A DNA stretch of 64,000 nt from Anaerolineaceae bacterium. GTDB lineage: Bacteria > Chloroflexota > Anaerolineae > Anaerolineales > Anaerolineaceae. A program made the position numbers and the translations under genes. Numbering within the stretch: position 1 is the first letter of the stretch; the number at the start of each line of letters is the position of its first letter. Below are positions 7,329-14,923 of this stretch, piece after piece. The notes beneath the pieces were generated by a model. The model worked only from the letters and a program-made list of their open reading frames with translations. It did not search any database and was not told the origin of the DNA. The DNA lies in the NCBI GenBank assembly GCA_029975475.1, contig JARKPB010000008.1:1116001-1180000 (forward strand), written 5' to 3'.

Positions 7329-8219
7329 ATGAGAAATGCACATCCCGGACTTCCTGAATTAGATTATGTAAAACCAGGGTCGCTGGAAGAAGCTAGCAAA
7401 TTCCTGGCAGCCCATGCGGGCGAATCGCGCCCTTTCCTGGGCGGAACGGACTGCATTGTGCGCATCCGCGACGGTGCATGGAAGCCGAAATATCTGGTGG
7501 ATGTCAAAGGTCTGGAAGGCACTACCGGGATCAGTTTTGACCCGGCAAAGGGTTTGACCATTGGCGCAGCCGTACCGATGAATAAGGTGGCTGCCCATCC
7601 AGATGTTCAAAAGCATTATCCGCTGCTGGTTGAAGCCTGCAACTGGGTTGCCAGCTATCAGCTGCGCTCACGCGCGACCATTGTTGGAAATGTTTGCAAC
7701 GCCTCTCCGGCTGGCGATACGATTGGCGCTGCGATTTGTCTTGACGGCGTATTGAATGTGTTTGGTCCTGACGGCTACCGCAAAGAACCGCTGACCACCT
7801 TCTTCTTCGGCCCGGGCAAGACTGCTCTGAAACCTGGCGACATCGCCACTTCAATCTTCTTCCCCCTCCCTCCGAAAGAATCCGCCGGCAAGTACCTGAA
7901 ACTTGGCCGCAATCGCCTGGGCGATCTGGCCATCGTTGGTGTTACGGCGTTTGCTTACAAAGATGCCTCTGTTGCTTCTGGTTACCGGTTCCGCATCGCG
8001 CTGGCGTCTGTGGGTCCCACCCCGATCCGCCCAACAGCGGCGGAAGAAATTCTCGCCAAATCTATTGATGAGAGCGCCGTTGAAGCTGCCGCCCAGGCTG
8101 CCATGGATTCTTGCACGCCGATTGACGACACCCGCGGCACCGCCCGCTACCGCAAGCTGATGATCCGCAACCTGACCCGCCAGGCTGTGTCTGCGGTCCT
8201 CGCTCAGCTAAAGAAGTAA
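7329..8219 (+). CDS. xanthine dehydrogenase-family FAD-binding subunit
   Basis: This 296-residue protein is the FAD-binding (medium) subunit of a molybdenum hydroxylase. It passes electrons from the iron-sulfur subunit to the final acceptor. The N-terminus matches the CO dehydrogenase/XDH flavoprotein family: AARPFLGGTD-like GESRPFLGGTD, then RSRATIVGNVCNASPAGD, where the family has the FAD-contacting TxGGN and SPAGD stretches. The CO-DH C-terminal domain follows. I chose the ATG at 7329, preceded by TGGAGA, over an in-frame upstream ATG at 7278 that lies inside a stem-loop. The subunit order medium-small-large is the usual one. Confidence 0.92.
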   Translation: MRNAHPGLPELDYVKPGSLEEASKFLAAHAGESRPFLGGTDCIVRIRDGAWKPKYLVDVKGLEGTTGISFDPAKGLTIGAAVPMNKVAAHPDVQKHYPLLVEACNWVASYQLRSRATIVGNVCNASPAGDTIGAAICLDGVLNVFGPDGYRKEPLTTFFFGPGKTALKPGDIATSIFFPLPPKESAGKYLKLGRNRLGDLAIVGVTAFAYKDASVASGYRFRIALASVGPTPIRPTAAEEILAKSIDESAVEAAAQAAMDSCTPIDDTRGTARYRKLMIRNLTRQAVSAVLAQLKK

Positions 8220-8256
8220 GGCCGCCGAAACGCCCTTGCTCAATTTGGAGGTACTC

Positions 8257-8724
8257 ATGTCTTTACATCGAATCACGTTGAAAGTTAACGGCTCCACGGA
8301 AATCGTGGATGTGCCCGGTAACTGGACTCTGCTGCAGATGCTTCGCGAGAAGCTCGCGCTGACCGGAACGAAAAACGGCTGCGCTTCTGGCGAATGCGGC
8401 GCCTGCACTGTGATCATGAACGGCGACGCGGTCAACAGCTGCATGGTGCTGGCGGCTGAATGCGAAGGCGCGGAAATCATCACTGTGGAAGGCCTTTCCA
8501 AGGAAGGGCAGCTGGACGCACTGCAGAAATTCATGATCGAAACCGGTGGTATTCAATGCGGCTTTTGCACTCCGGGTGTCTTGCTCTCTGCCAAGGCGCT
8601 CTTAATGCGCAACCCCAATCCCAGCGAATACGACATCCGCGAAGCCCTGGCCGGCAATCTCTGCCGCTGCACCGGCTATAACCGGATCATCACCGCCGTT
8701 CAGAAGGCCGCCGCGGTTCACTAG
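8257..8724 (+). CDS. xanthine dehydrogenase-family (2Fe-2S) subunit
   Basis: This 155-residue small subunit carries two [2Fe-2S] clusters between the molybdenum site and FAD. The plant-type cluster ligands are C42, C47, C50 and C62 (CASGECGAC motif). The second cluster is held by C101 and C104 (CGFCTPG) and by C136 and C138 (LCRCTGY). All eight cysteines are present. Start 8257 follows TTTGGAGG at the right distance; an upstream in-frame TTG at 8236 lies before the ribosome site and is rejected. It sits between the FAD and molybdenum subunits. Confidence 0.96.
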   Translation: MSLHRITLKVNGSTEIVDVPGNWTLLQMLREKLALTGTKNGCASGECGACTVIMNGDAVNSCMVLAAECEGAEIITVEGLSKEGQLDALQKFMIETGGIQCGFCTPGVLLSAKALLMRNPNPSEYDIREALAGNLCRCTGYNRIITAVQKAAAVH

Positions 8725-8761
8725 GCGTGCCGGATTTGCAAAGAATTGAAAGGAGACGACA

Positions 8762-11116
8762 ATGGTAGTCGCTCGTAAAGAAAAAACTGCCGGCCCGGTT
8801 GGTCAGAGCGTGCTCCGCAATGATGTGCTGGAAAAAGCCACCGGCGCAGCAGTCTACACGGATGACATTCAATTTGGCCCGGGGCTGCTCTTCGCTCGCG
8901 TAAAACGCAGCCCGGTACCGCACGGAATCTTAAAGAAAGTTGATGTCAGCAAAGCCCTGGCCCTCCCGGGGGTGAAATGCGTCGTAACCGGCAAAGATTA
9001 TCCCGATTTGATGGGCCTGTATCTGAAAGACCGGGCAACCTTCGCGGTTGACCGCGTCCGCTTTATCGGCGAGCCGGTCGCGGCGGTGGCGGCTGTGACC
9101 GAAGAAATTGCTGAAGCCGCTCTGGATTTAATCGAGCTGGAAATTGAAGAGCTGCCGGCCGTTTTTGACCCTGAATTAGGCGCTCAGAAAGGTGCCCCCC
9201 TGCTGCACCCGGATCTGGAAAATTATGTTCACCCGAATTTCATTTTCCCGGAACCCGGCACCAATATTTCCAACCATTTCAAGATTCGCCGCGGGGATGT
9301 CGAAGCCGCCTGGCCAAAATGCGCCGCCATCGTGGAAACAAAGGTGCGCGTCCCGCACATTCAACACGTGCCGATCGAGACACATGTGGCTGTCGCGCTG
9401 GCGGATGATAAAGGCAAAGTGACCCTCTGGTCTTCGACCCAGTCGCCCTTTGCCCAGCGCGCCATGCTGGCCAAGACTTTCCACGTCCCGGAAAGCGACA
9501 TGCGCGTGATCGCCACCTACGTAGGCGGCGGTTTTGGCTGCAAAGCCGGTGTGACCATGGAAGCCATCCCGATCGCTCTCGCGCTCAAGGTCAAAGGTCA
9601 CCCGGTTAAGTTCCGCCTGACCCGCGAAGAAGAGTTTTATACCAACTTCGTCCGCCAGGGTCTGATCCTCAACTTAAAAGTTGGCTGTGACAAAGACGGC
9701 AACCTGCTGGCGATGGAAAACACCATGTACTGGGACGGCGGCGCTTATACCGAATACGGCGTCAACGTGACCCGCGCTGGCGGATATTCATCCACCGGGC
9801 CTTTTGATATCCCGAACGTCAAAACCGATTCCATCTGCGTGTATACCAATCATCCCTCCGGCGGCCCGTACCGCGGTTTCGGCATGTCTGAACTGCACAC
9901 CGGCCTGCTCCAGGTGATGGATATGCTGGCAGAGAAAATCGGCATGGACAAAGTCGAGTTCCTCAAGAAAAACGTCATTCAAGGCGGGGACACCGTCGCT
10001 ACCGGCATGACCATGCATGAAACGGGCATCAAGGAGTGCGTGGATAAGGTCGCGGCGGCGATTGACTGGGGTAAGAAGGAAGCGCCCACCGCTCCGAACA
10101 AACTGCGCGGCAAAGGCATTGCCGTCATGTGGAAAGCCCCGGCCATGCCGCCCAACGCTGGTTCCTCGGCGATTGTCAAAATGAACTCCGACGGCACGCT
10201 GGATGTCTCGATCGGCGGGCAGGAAATCGGTCAGGGCACCTTCACCGCCATGGCACAGATCGCCGCTCAGACCCTGGGCATGCCGTACGATGCGGTTCGC
10301 GTCAGCGGCCCGATCGATACAAAATACTCCCCGTACGAATGGCAGACCGTCGCCAGCCGTCTGACCTGGTCGATGGGCAACGCTGTCCGCCTGGCAGCCC
10401 AGGACGCGCGCCAGAAGATTTTGAATCTGGTCGCCGAAGCCTGGAAGGAAGACCCCAAAGACCTGGATATCCAGGACGGTGTGGTGATCTCTTACAAGAG
10501 CGAGGAGTCCATCCCGGTTAAAGATTTCGTGGTCTACGGCTTACCCAAGGAGAATGACCAGGGCTGGATCGGCGGTCCAATTGTCGGCACCGGCTCGTTC
10601 ATGCCAACTTACGTGACCGGCCTCGATCCCGAAACTGGCCAGGGGCCTCGCGCGGTGGTGCATTACACAACCGGCGCTCAGGCTGTGGATATCGAGATCG
10701 ACAAAGAGACCGGGCGCCTGGAAGTGCTGCGCGCTGCCGCGGCGTTTGATGTCGGCAAAGCGATCAACCCTGACCTGGTCGCCGGACAGATCGAAGGCGG
10801 TTTTGTGCAGGGGATGAGCTCGGCCATGTTTGAAGGCGCGATGCTTGAAAACGGCGTGTGGCGCAACCCGTCCTTTGTGGATTACCGCATTGCCACCACG
10901 ATGGATGTGCCGCCCAAGATTGACGCCATGTTTGTCGAAACCGCCCAGGACGACGGCCCGTACGGTGCTCGCGGTGTGGGTGAACACCCGATGGTTCCCA
11001 CCATCGCCGCGCTGGCGAACGCGATTAAAGACGCGACCGGCGTGCGCATCACCAACCCGCCCTTCTCCGCTGAGAAGATTTACCTTGCGCTGGTGGACGC
11101 TGGCATCGTGAAATAG
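8762..11116 (+). CDS. xanthine dehydrogenase-family molybdopterin-binding subunit
   Basis: The 784-residue large subunit holds the molybdenum cofactor and the substrate site. Visible motifs are GGGFGCKAG (from residue 255), PYRGFGMSE, GQEIGQGTFTAMAQIAAQ and GARGVGEHPM. In the last, E741 occupies the position of the catalytic base glutamate. These enzymes hydroxylate carbon next to nitrogen in heterocycles, with water as the oxygen source. The residues that separate xanthine, nicotinate, pyrimidine and other substrates could not be assigned by eye. Together with the UraA-type permease and a CodA-like amidohydrolase, a pyrimidine or other cyclic amide is as plausible as a purine. Confidence 0.93.
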   Translation: MVVARKEKTAGPVGQSVLRNDVLEKATGAAVYTDDIQFGPGLLFARVKRSPVPHGILKKVDVSKALALPGVKCVVTGKDYPDLMGLYLKDRATFAVDRVRFIGEPVAAVAAVTEEIAEAALDLIELEIEELPAVFDPELGAQKGAPLLHPDLENYVHPNFIFPEPGTNISNHFKIRRGDVEAAWPKCAAIVETKVRVPHIQHVPIETHVAVALADDKGKVTLWSSTQSPFAQRAMLAKTFHVPESDMRVIATYVGGGFGCKAGVTMEAIPIALALKVKGHPVKFRLTREEEFYTNFVRQGLILNLKVGCDKDGNLLAMENTMYWDGGAYTEYGVNVTRAGGYSSTGPFDIPNVKTDSICVYTNHPSGGPYRGFGMSELHTGLLQVMDMLAEKIGMDKVEFLKKNVIQGGDTVATGMTMHETGIKECVDKVAAAIDWGKKEAPTAPNKLRGKGIAVMWKAPAMPPNAGSSAIVKMNSDGTLDVSIGGQEIGQGTFTAMAQIAAQTLGMPYDAVRVSGPIDTKYSPYEWQTVASRLTWSMGNAVRLAAQDARQKILNLVAEAWKEDPKDLDIQDGVVISYKSEESIPVKDFVVYGLPKENDQGWIGGPIVGTGSFMPTYVTGLDPETGQGPRAVVHYTTGAQAVDIEIDKETGRLEVLRAAAAFDVGKAINPDLVAGQIEGGFVQGMSSAMFEGAMLENGVWRNPSFVDYRIATTMDVPPKIDAMFVETAQDDGPYGARGVGEHPMVPTIAALANAIKDATGVRITNPPFSAEKIYLALVDAGIVK

Positions 11117-11132
11117 GATGATACGGCGAAAG

Positions 11133-11162
11133 GATATGCCGGGGAATGTTCCCCGGCATATC
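11133..11162 (+). promoter_or_regulatory. perfect 14-bp stem-loop between hydroxylase and amidohydrolase genes
   Basis: GATATGCCGGGGAA and its exact complement are separated by two bases, followed by TATTTGGAGGA. The structure is very stable but lacks a U-run, so it may be a weak terminator or an mRNA 3'-end protector. It ends 14 nt before the next start codon and overlaps no gene. Confidence 0.6.
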
Positions 11163-11176
11163 TATTTGGAGGACCG

Positions 11177-12385
11177 ATGAATTCTCATGATCTTTTAATT
11201 CAAAATGCCCGCCTGCGCGGGCAGGAAGGGCTCTTTTCGATCGCAATCAGCGGCGGGAAAATCGCGGCGATAACCCCGGCGAGCGATCACGCTGCCCGAG
11301 AGGTCATTGATGCGGGCGGCAGCCTGGTCACAGAATCCTTCGTCAATACGCACCTTCATCTTTGCAAGGTGTACACGCTTCAAATGATGGACGAAGCCGC
11401 GCTGAAGGACTATCACGGCGCGGATATGGGCAAAGCCATGACCGCGATCGAGCTCGCTGCCCGGGTAAAAGAAAAATATGACGAAGCCTGGATTTTGCCC
11501 AACGTGCGCAAAGCGGTTGACCAGGCGATACAGTACGGCTGTCTGCACATCCGCGCATTTGCCGATGTGGATGCCAAGGCAAGGCTGGAAGGTGTGAAAG
11601 CGCTCATCAAAGCCCGTGAAGAATACCGCGGCGTGGTGGATATTCAGGTGGTTGCCTTTGCCCAGGACGGCGTCGTGCGCGAGCCAGGAGCAGAACAGTT
11701 AATGCGTCAGGCGATGGAACTTGGCGCGGATGTCGCCGGCGGCATCCCGTGGATAGAATACACGGATGCCGATATCCAGACTCATGTTGAATTTATCTTT
11801 AAGCTGGCAAAAGAATTCAACAAACCCGTTTCGATGCTGGTTGATGACGCCGGAGATCCCGGGCTGCGCTCCCTGGAAGTGATGGCGGTAGAAGCCATCC
11901 GAACCGGCTGGCAGGGTAGGGTCCTGGCACATCATGCCCGCGCGATGTCCATGTATCCGACCCCTTACCTGCAGAAAATCGCCGCCCTGCTCAAGAAAGC
12001 GCGGATGGGAGTGGTGACCGACCCGCACACCGGGCCGCTGCACCTGCGCGTGCGCGAATTACTGGCGGAAGGCTGCCTGGTTTGTCTGGGGCAGGATGAT
12101 ATATCGGACGCTTATTATCCTTTCGGACGCAACAATTTGCTGGAAGTGGCTTTCCTGGCTTCGCATTTACTCTGGATGACTACCCGCCAGGAAATGGAGA
12201 CGCTTTACGACATGGTGACAACCGCCGCCGGACAGGCCATCGGACTGAGCGACCACAGGCTAGAGGTCGGCAACCCCGCGAATATCGTTATTCTGGGTCA
12301 GCCGGATGTGCTGGAAGCCCTGCGCGAACACGCTGCCCCAGCCTGTGTGATCAGCAACGGGAAAGTGGTTCGGAAAAACCTGTGA
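11177..12385 (+). CDS. CodA-like (cytosine deaminase family) amidohydrolase with altered metal site
   Basis: The 402-residue protein aligns by eye with bacterial cytosine deaminase along most of its length: the HxH metal pair at H59/H61, the VVDIQVVAFAQDG strand, AHHARAM with H253, and GQDDISDAYYPFG with D307. Cytosine deaminase also uses a third histidine and a nearby glutamate in its DVHCDE segment. Here that position reads SMLVDD (219-224), so the histidine ligand is replaced by leucine and the glutamate by aspartate. A hydrolytic ring-opening or deamination of the hydroxylase product is the natural guess, but the active site is not that of a standard cytosine deaminase. GGAGG precedes the ATG. 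Confidence 0.8.
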   Translation: MNSHDLLIQNARLRGQEGLFSIAISGGKIAAITPASDHAAREVIDAGGSLVTESFVNTHLHLCKVYTLQMMDEAALKDYHGADMGKAMTAIELAARVKEKYDEAWILPNVRKAVDQAIQYGCLHIRAFADVDAKARLEGVKALIKAREEYRGVVDIQVVAFAQDGVVREPGAEQLMRQAMELGADVAGGIPWIEYTDADIQTHVEFIFKLAKEFNKPVSMLVDDAGDPGLRSLEVMAVEAIRTGWQGRVLAHHARAMSMYPTPYLQKIAALLKKARMGVVTDPHTGPLHLRVRELLAEGCLVCLGQDDISDAYYPFGRNNLLEVAFLASHLLWMTTRQEMETLYDMVTTAAGQAIGLSDHRLEVGNPANIVILGQPDVLEALREHAAPACVISNGKVVRKNL

Positions 12386-12452
12386 AAACCGGTTTTAATC
12401 TATTTCTTAATCAAATATGACAAATTGCGGTTAAATAAAAGAAGTTTGCAAA

Positions 12453-12480
12453 TTGATATGTCTGACAATAAGAATATACT
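12453..12480 (+). promoter_or_regulatory. promoter of the decarboxylase/FdrA operon
   Basis: TTGATA (12453-12458) and TATACT (12475-12480) are separated by 16 nt in an AT-rich gap. Transcription would begin near 12487, leaving a short leader of ~48 nt with GGAG before the ATG. The candidate operator at 12456-12469 fills the spacer and touches the -35, so a bound protein would block polymerase. Confidence 0.7.
12456..12469 (-). promoter_or_regulatory. candidate GntR/FadR-type operator inside the decarboxylase promoter
   Basis: Read on the minus strand the site is ATTGTCAGACATAT. It shares ATTGTCA-n-ACA with the site at 5442-5454 (ATTGTCATACAAT). Two near-identical sites in front of the two operons of one pathway suggest a common repressor encoded elsewhere. 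Confidence 0.45.
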
Positions 12481-12534
12481 AATATTGTGCAATCCCCATA
12501 TCTCTTCCCAAATTTTATACTTCATGGAGAGTAA

Positions 12535-14082
12535 ATGATGGAATCTGGTATCAAGAAGCTTCAAGACCTCCGGGAAAAGCTGCTGGAAGGCGGCGGCAAG
12601 GATAGGATCGAAGCCCAGCACAGCAAGGGCAAACAGACTGCCCGCGAGCGGGTGCTGCGCCTGCTGGATGAAGGTAGTTTTGTGGAAATTGACGCCTTCA
12701 TGACTCACCGCCATTCGGATTTCGGGATGGATAAATCCCGACCGCTGGGTGATGGTCTGGTTGCCGGTTTTGGCAAGATCGACGGCCGCCGCGTCTGTGT
12801 CTTCGCGCAGGATTTCACCGTCCTGGGCGGTTCCTTTGGCGAGGTCGCGGGTCAGAAAGTGGCGAAGATCATGGACCTGGCGATGGACGCGGGCGTTCCC
12901 GTGATCGGGTTGAACGATTCGGGCGGCGCGCGCATTCAGGAAGGTGTGTCGTCCCTGGCAGCATACGGCGAACTGTTCTACCGCAACACGCTGGCTTCAG
13001 GCGTTGTGCCTCAGATTTCAGTCATGCTTGGACCGTGCGCGGGCGGTGCGGTTTATTCCCCCGCCCTGACCGATTTTGTGGTCATGACCAAAGATATCAG
13101 CAATATGTTCATCACCGGGCCGGAAGTGATTAAGACCGTGACCGGCGAGGTGGTAGACACGGAGACCCTTGGCGGCGCCGGCGCTCACTCGACGATTAGC
13201 GGTGTGGCGCATTTTGCCACTGGCAGCGAAGATGAATCCTTCGCTGTGGTCCGCACGCTGCTGAGCTATTTACCCTCCAATAACGCGGAAGCCGCGCCTC
13301 TGGTTGAGACGGCCGATGATCCCTGGCGGATGGATACCGAGTTGAATACCATCGTCCCGCCGGAATCCAATTCCGCCTATGACATGAAGGAAATTATCAC
13401 CCGCGTCTTTGACCGCGGCACCTTCTTCGAGGTCATGGAAAACTTTGCCCAGAACGCGGTCATCGGGTTCGCCCGCCTGCACGGGCAATCCGTCGGCGTT
13501 GTTGCCCAGCAGCCGGCTGTGATGGGCGGCGCGATCGATATTAACGCGGCGGATAAAATGGCCCGTTTCATCCGCTTCTGCGATGCCTTCAACCTCCCGC
13601 TGATTACCTTCTCTGACTCGCCCGGTTTTCTGCCCGGCGTTGCCCAGGAACACGGCGGCATTATCCGCCACGGCGCCAAGATCGTTTACGCCTTCTCCGA
13701 GGCAACCGTGCCGAAGCTGACGGTTATCACCCGCAAAGGATACGGCGGCGCGTACATCGTGATGAGCAGCAAGCACATTCACGCTGACCTGGTGTTTGCC
13801 TGGCCAAGTGCAGAAATCGCCGTCATGGGTGCGGAAGGCGCGGTGAATATCCTCTACCGCAAAGAACTGACCAGCGCGGAGAAGCCCGAAGAAGAACGCG
13901 CCCGCCTGGTGGCTGAATTCCGCGAAAAATTCTCCAACCCCTACCGCGCTGCCGCACTCGGGTATGTGGATGACGTCATCATCCCCGCCGAGACCCGCCC
14001 GCGCCTGATCGCCGCCCTGGAACTGCTGCGCGACAAGCAGAGCAGCCAGCCCACCAAGAAACACGGCTGCATGCCGCTCTAA
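12535..14082 (+). CDS. mmdA: carboxyltransferase (alpha) subunit of Na+-translocating acyl-CoA decarboxylase
   Basis: The 515-residue crotonase-fold protein matches methylmalonyl-CoA decarboxylase alpha and propionyl-CoA carboxylase beta subunits. Visible signatures are the glycine-rich oxyanion segment LNDSGGARIQEGV, GPCAGGAVYSPALTDF, GGAGAHSTISGVAHF, and the C-terminal KKHGCMPL tail typical of MmdA. It moves the carboxyl group from a CoA ester to biotin on the carrier protein. No biotin carboxylase gene accompanies it, and a membrane beta subunit does, so the complex works as a decarboxylating Na+ pump rather than a carboxylase. Methylmalonyl-CoA is the default substrate guess, but the context suggests another acyl-CoA is possible. 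Confidence 0.88.
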   Translation: MMESGIKKLQDLREKLLEGGGKDRIEAQHSKGKQTARERVLRLLDEGSFVEIDAFMTHRHSDFGMDKSRPLGDGLVAGFGKIDGRRVCVFAQDFTVLGGSFGEVAGQKVAKIMDLAMDAGVPVIGLNDSGGARIQEGVSSLAAYGELFYRNTLASGVVPQISVMLGPCAGGAVYSPALTDFVVMTKDISNMFITGPEVIKTVTGEVVDTETLGGAGAHSTISGVAHFATGSEDESFAVVRTLLSYLPSNNAEAAPLVETADDPWRMDTELNTIVPPESNSAYDMKEIITRVFDRGTFFEVMENFAQNAVIGFARLHGQSVGVVAQQPAVMGGAIDINAADKMARFIRFCDAFNLPLITFSDSPGFLPGVAQEHGGIIRHGAKIVYAFSEATVPKLTVITRKGYGGAYIVMSSKHIHADLVFAWPSAEIAVMGAEGAVNILYRKELTSAEKPEEERARLVAEFREKFSNPYRAAALGYVDDVIIPAETRPRLIAALELLRDKQSSQPTKKHGCMPL

Positions 14083-14118
14083 TCCGACAGCCACAGGCGA
14101 CTTACAGGAGGTGGAATT

Positions 14119-14457
14119 TTGAATATTTACCTGCAAGGATTGATGATCAGTCTGATCGGCATGCTCACAACCTTTCTGGTTTTGGGTGTGTTCATTCTCA
14201 TCATGATTGGTCTGCAAAAACTCTTCCCGGCGAAACCGGAAGCTGAAGACAGCGAAGATGGCGCGGCAGAAGCGGAAATCGCGGATCAGACAGCTGCTGA
14301 GAACGGCGATGATCTGGCCGTGATCGCGGCAATCGCAGCCGCTCTGGCAAGCCTGCGGAATCAATCCAACCTTGGCAATACCTTATTTGAAGGCCGTGGG
14401 AACTGGTGGATCACCCGCCGTGGCCTTTCCAACCAGACGAATATTACGAAACGGTAG
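14119..14457 (+). CDS. OadG/MmdD-like small membrane subunit of the decarboxylase
   Basis: This 112-residue protein has one N-terminal membrane helix (about residues 5-32), an acidic linker, and a C-terminal stretch with DDLAVIAAIAAAL and GRGNWW. This is the arrangement of OadG/MmdD subunits, which tie the carboxyltransferase to the membrane subunit. The second alpha-helix AAIAAAL plus the GR-x-W ending resembles separate delta or epsilon subunits of some complexes and may be a fusion of both. It starts with TTG after a strong AGGAGGTGG site. It lies between the alpha subunit and the biotin carrier genes. Confidence 0.8.
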   Translation: MNIYLQGLMISLIGMLTTFLVLGVFILIMIGLQKLFPAKPEAEDSEDGAAEAEIADQTAAENGDDLAVIAAIAAALASLRNQSNLGNTLFEGRGNWWITRRGLSNQTNITKR

Positions 14458-14468
14458 GAGATTGAGGC

Positions 14469-14909
14469 ATGAATAAAACCATCAAAGTCCTGGTAAACGG
14501 CAATCCTTATGAAGTGGAAGTTGGCGATCTCTCAGTTTCGCCGATTCAGGTCGTGGTAAACGGCACGGCGTACGAAGTCAAATTAGAGACCGAGGCAGCT
14601 CCCGCGGCTGCTCCGGCGGCAGCGAAACCGGTCAGCGCTCCGAAACCCGCGCCGGCGGCCGTGCCTGTTAAAGCCGCTGTAGCCGCCACCGGCTCAGAAA
14701 ATGAAGTTGTCGCGCCGATGCCGGGAGTTATTTTGGATATTGCGGTAAAACCCGGGAGCAAAGTTACATCCGGCACTTTGCTGTGCTACCTCGAAGCGAT
14801 GAAGATGAAAAACGCCATCCGCGCCTCCCGCGACGGTGTGATCGCCAGCGTTGAGGTCGCGGACGGGCAGCGCGTCCAGTACGGCAACGTGCTTTTCAAG
14901 TACGAGTAA
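14469..14909 (+). CDS. mmdC: biotin carrier subunit of the decarboxylase
   Basis: The 146-residue protein has an N-terminal beta-rich part, an Ala/Pro-rich flexible linker (about 43-75), and a C-terminal biotinyl domain with the AMKM motif. Lys112 is the biotinylation site. It carries the carboxyl group from the alpha subunit to the membrane beta subunit. The linker length and domain order are typical of decarboxylase gamma subunits. It lies 11 nt after the OadG-like gene and 14 nt before the beta-subunit gene. Confidence 0.92.
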   Translation: MNKTIKVLVNGNPYEVEVGDLSVSPIQVVVNGTAYEVKLETEAAPAAAPAAAKPVSAPKPAPAAVPVKAAVAATGSENEVVAPMPGVILDIAVKPGSKVTSGTLLCYLEAMKMKNAIRASRDGVIASVEVADGQRVQYGNVLFKYE

Positions 14910-14923
14910 CCGCGAGGTAAGGC

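Noticed and set aside
13270-14364. Long antisense frame opposite the decarboxylase alpha subunit
   Set aside because: Same cause; no start context and no family resemblance, while the plus-strand gene is certain.
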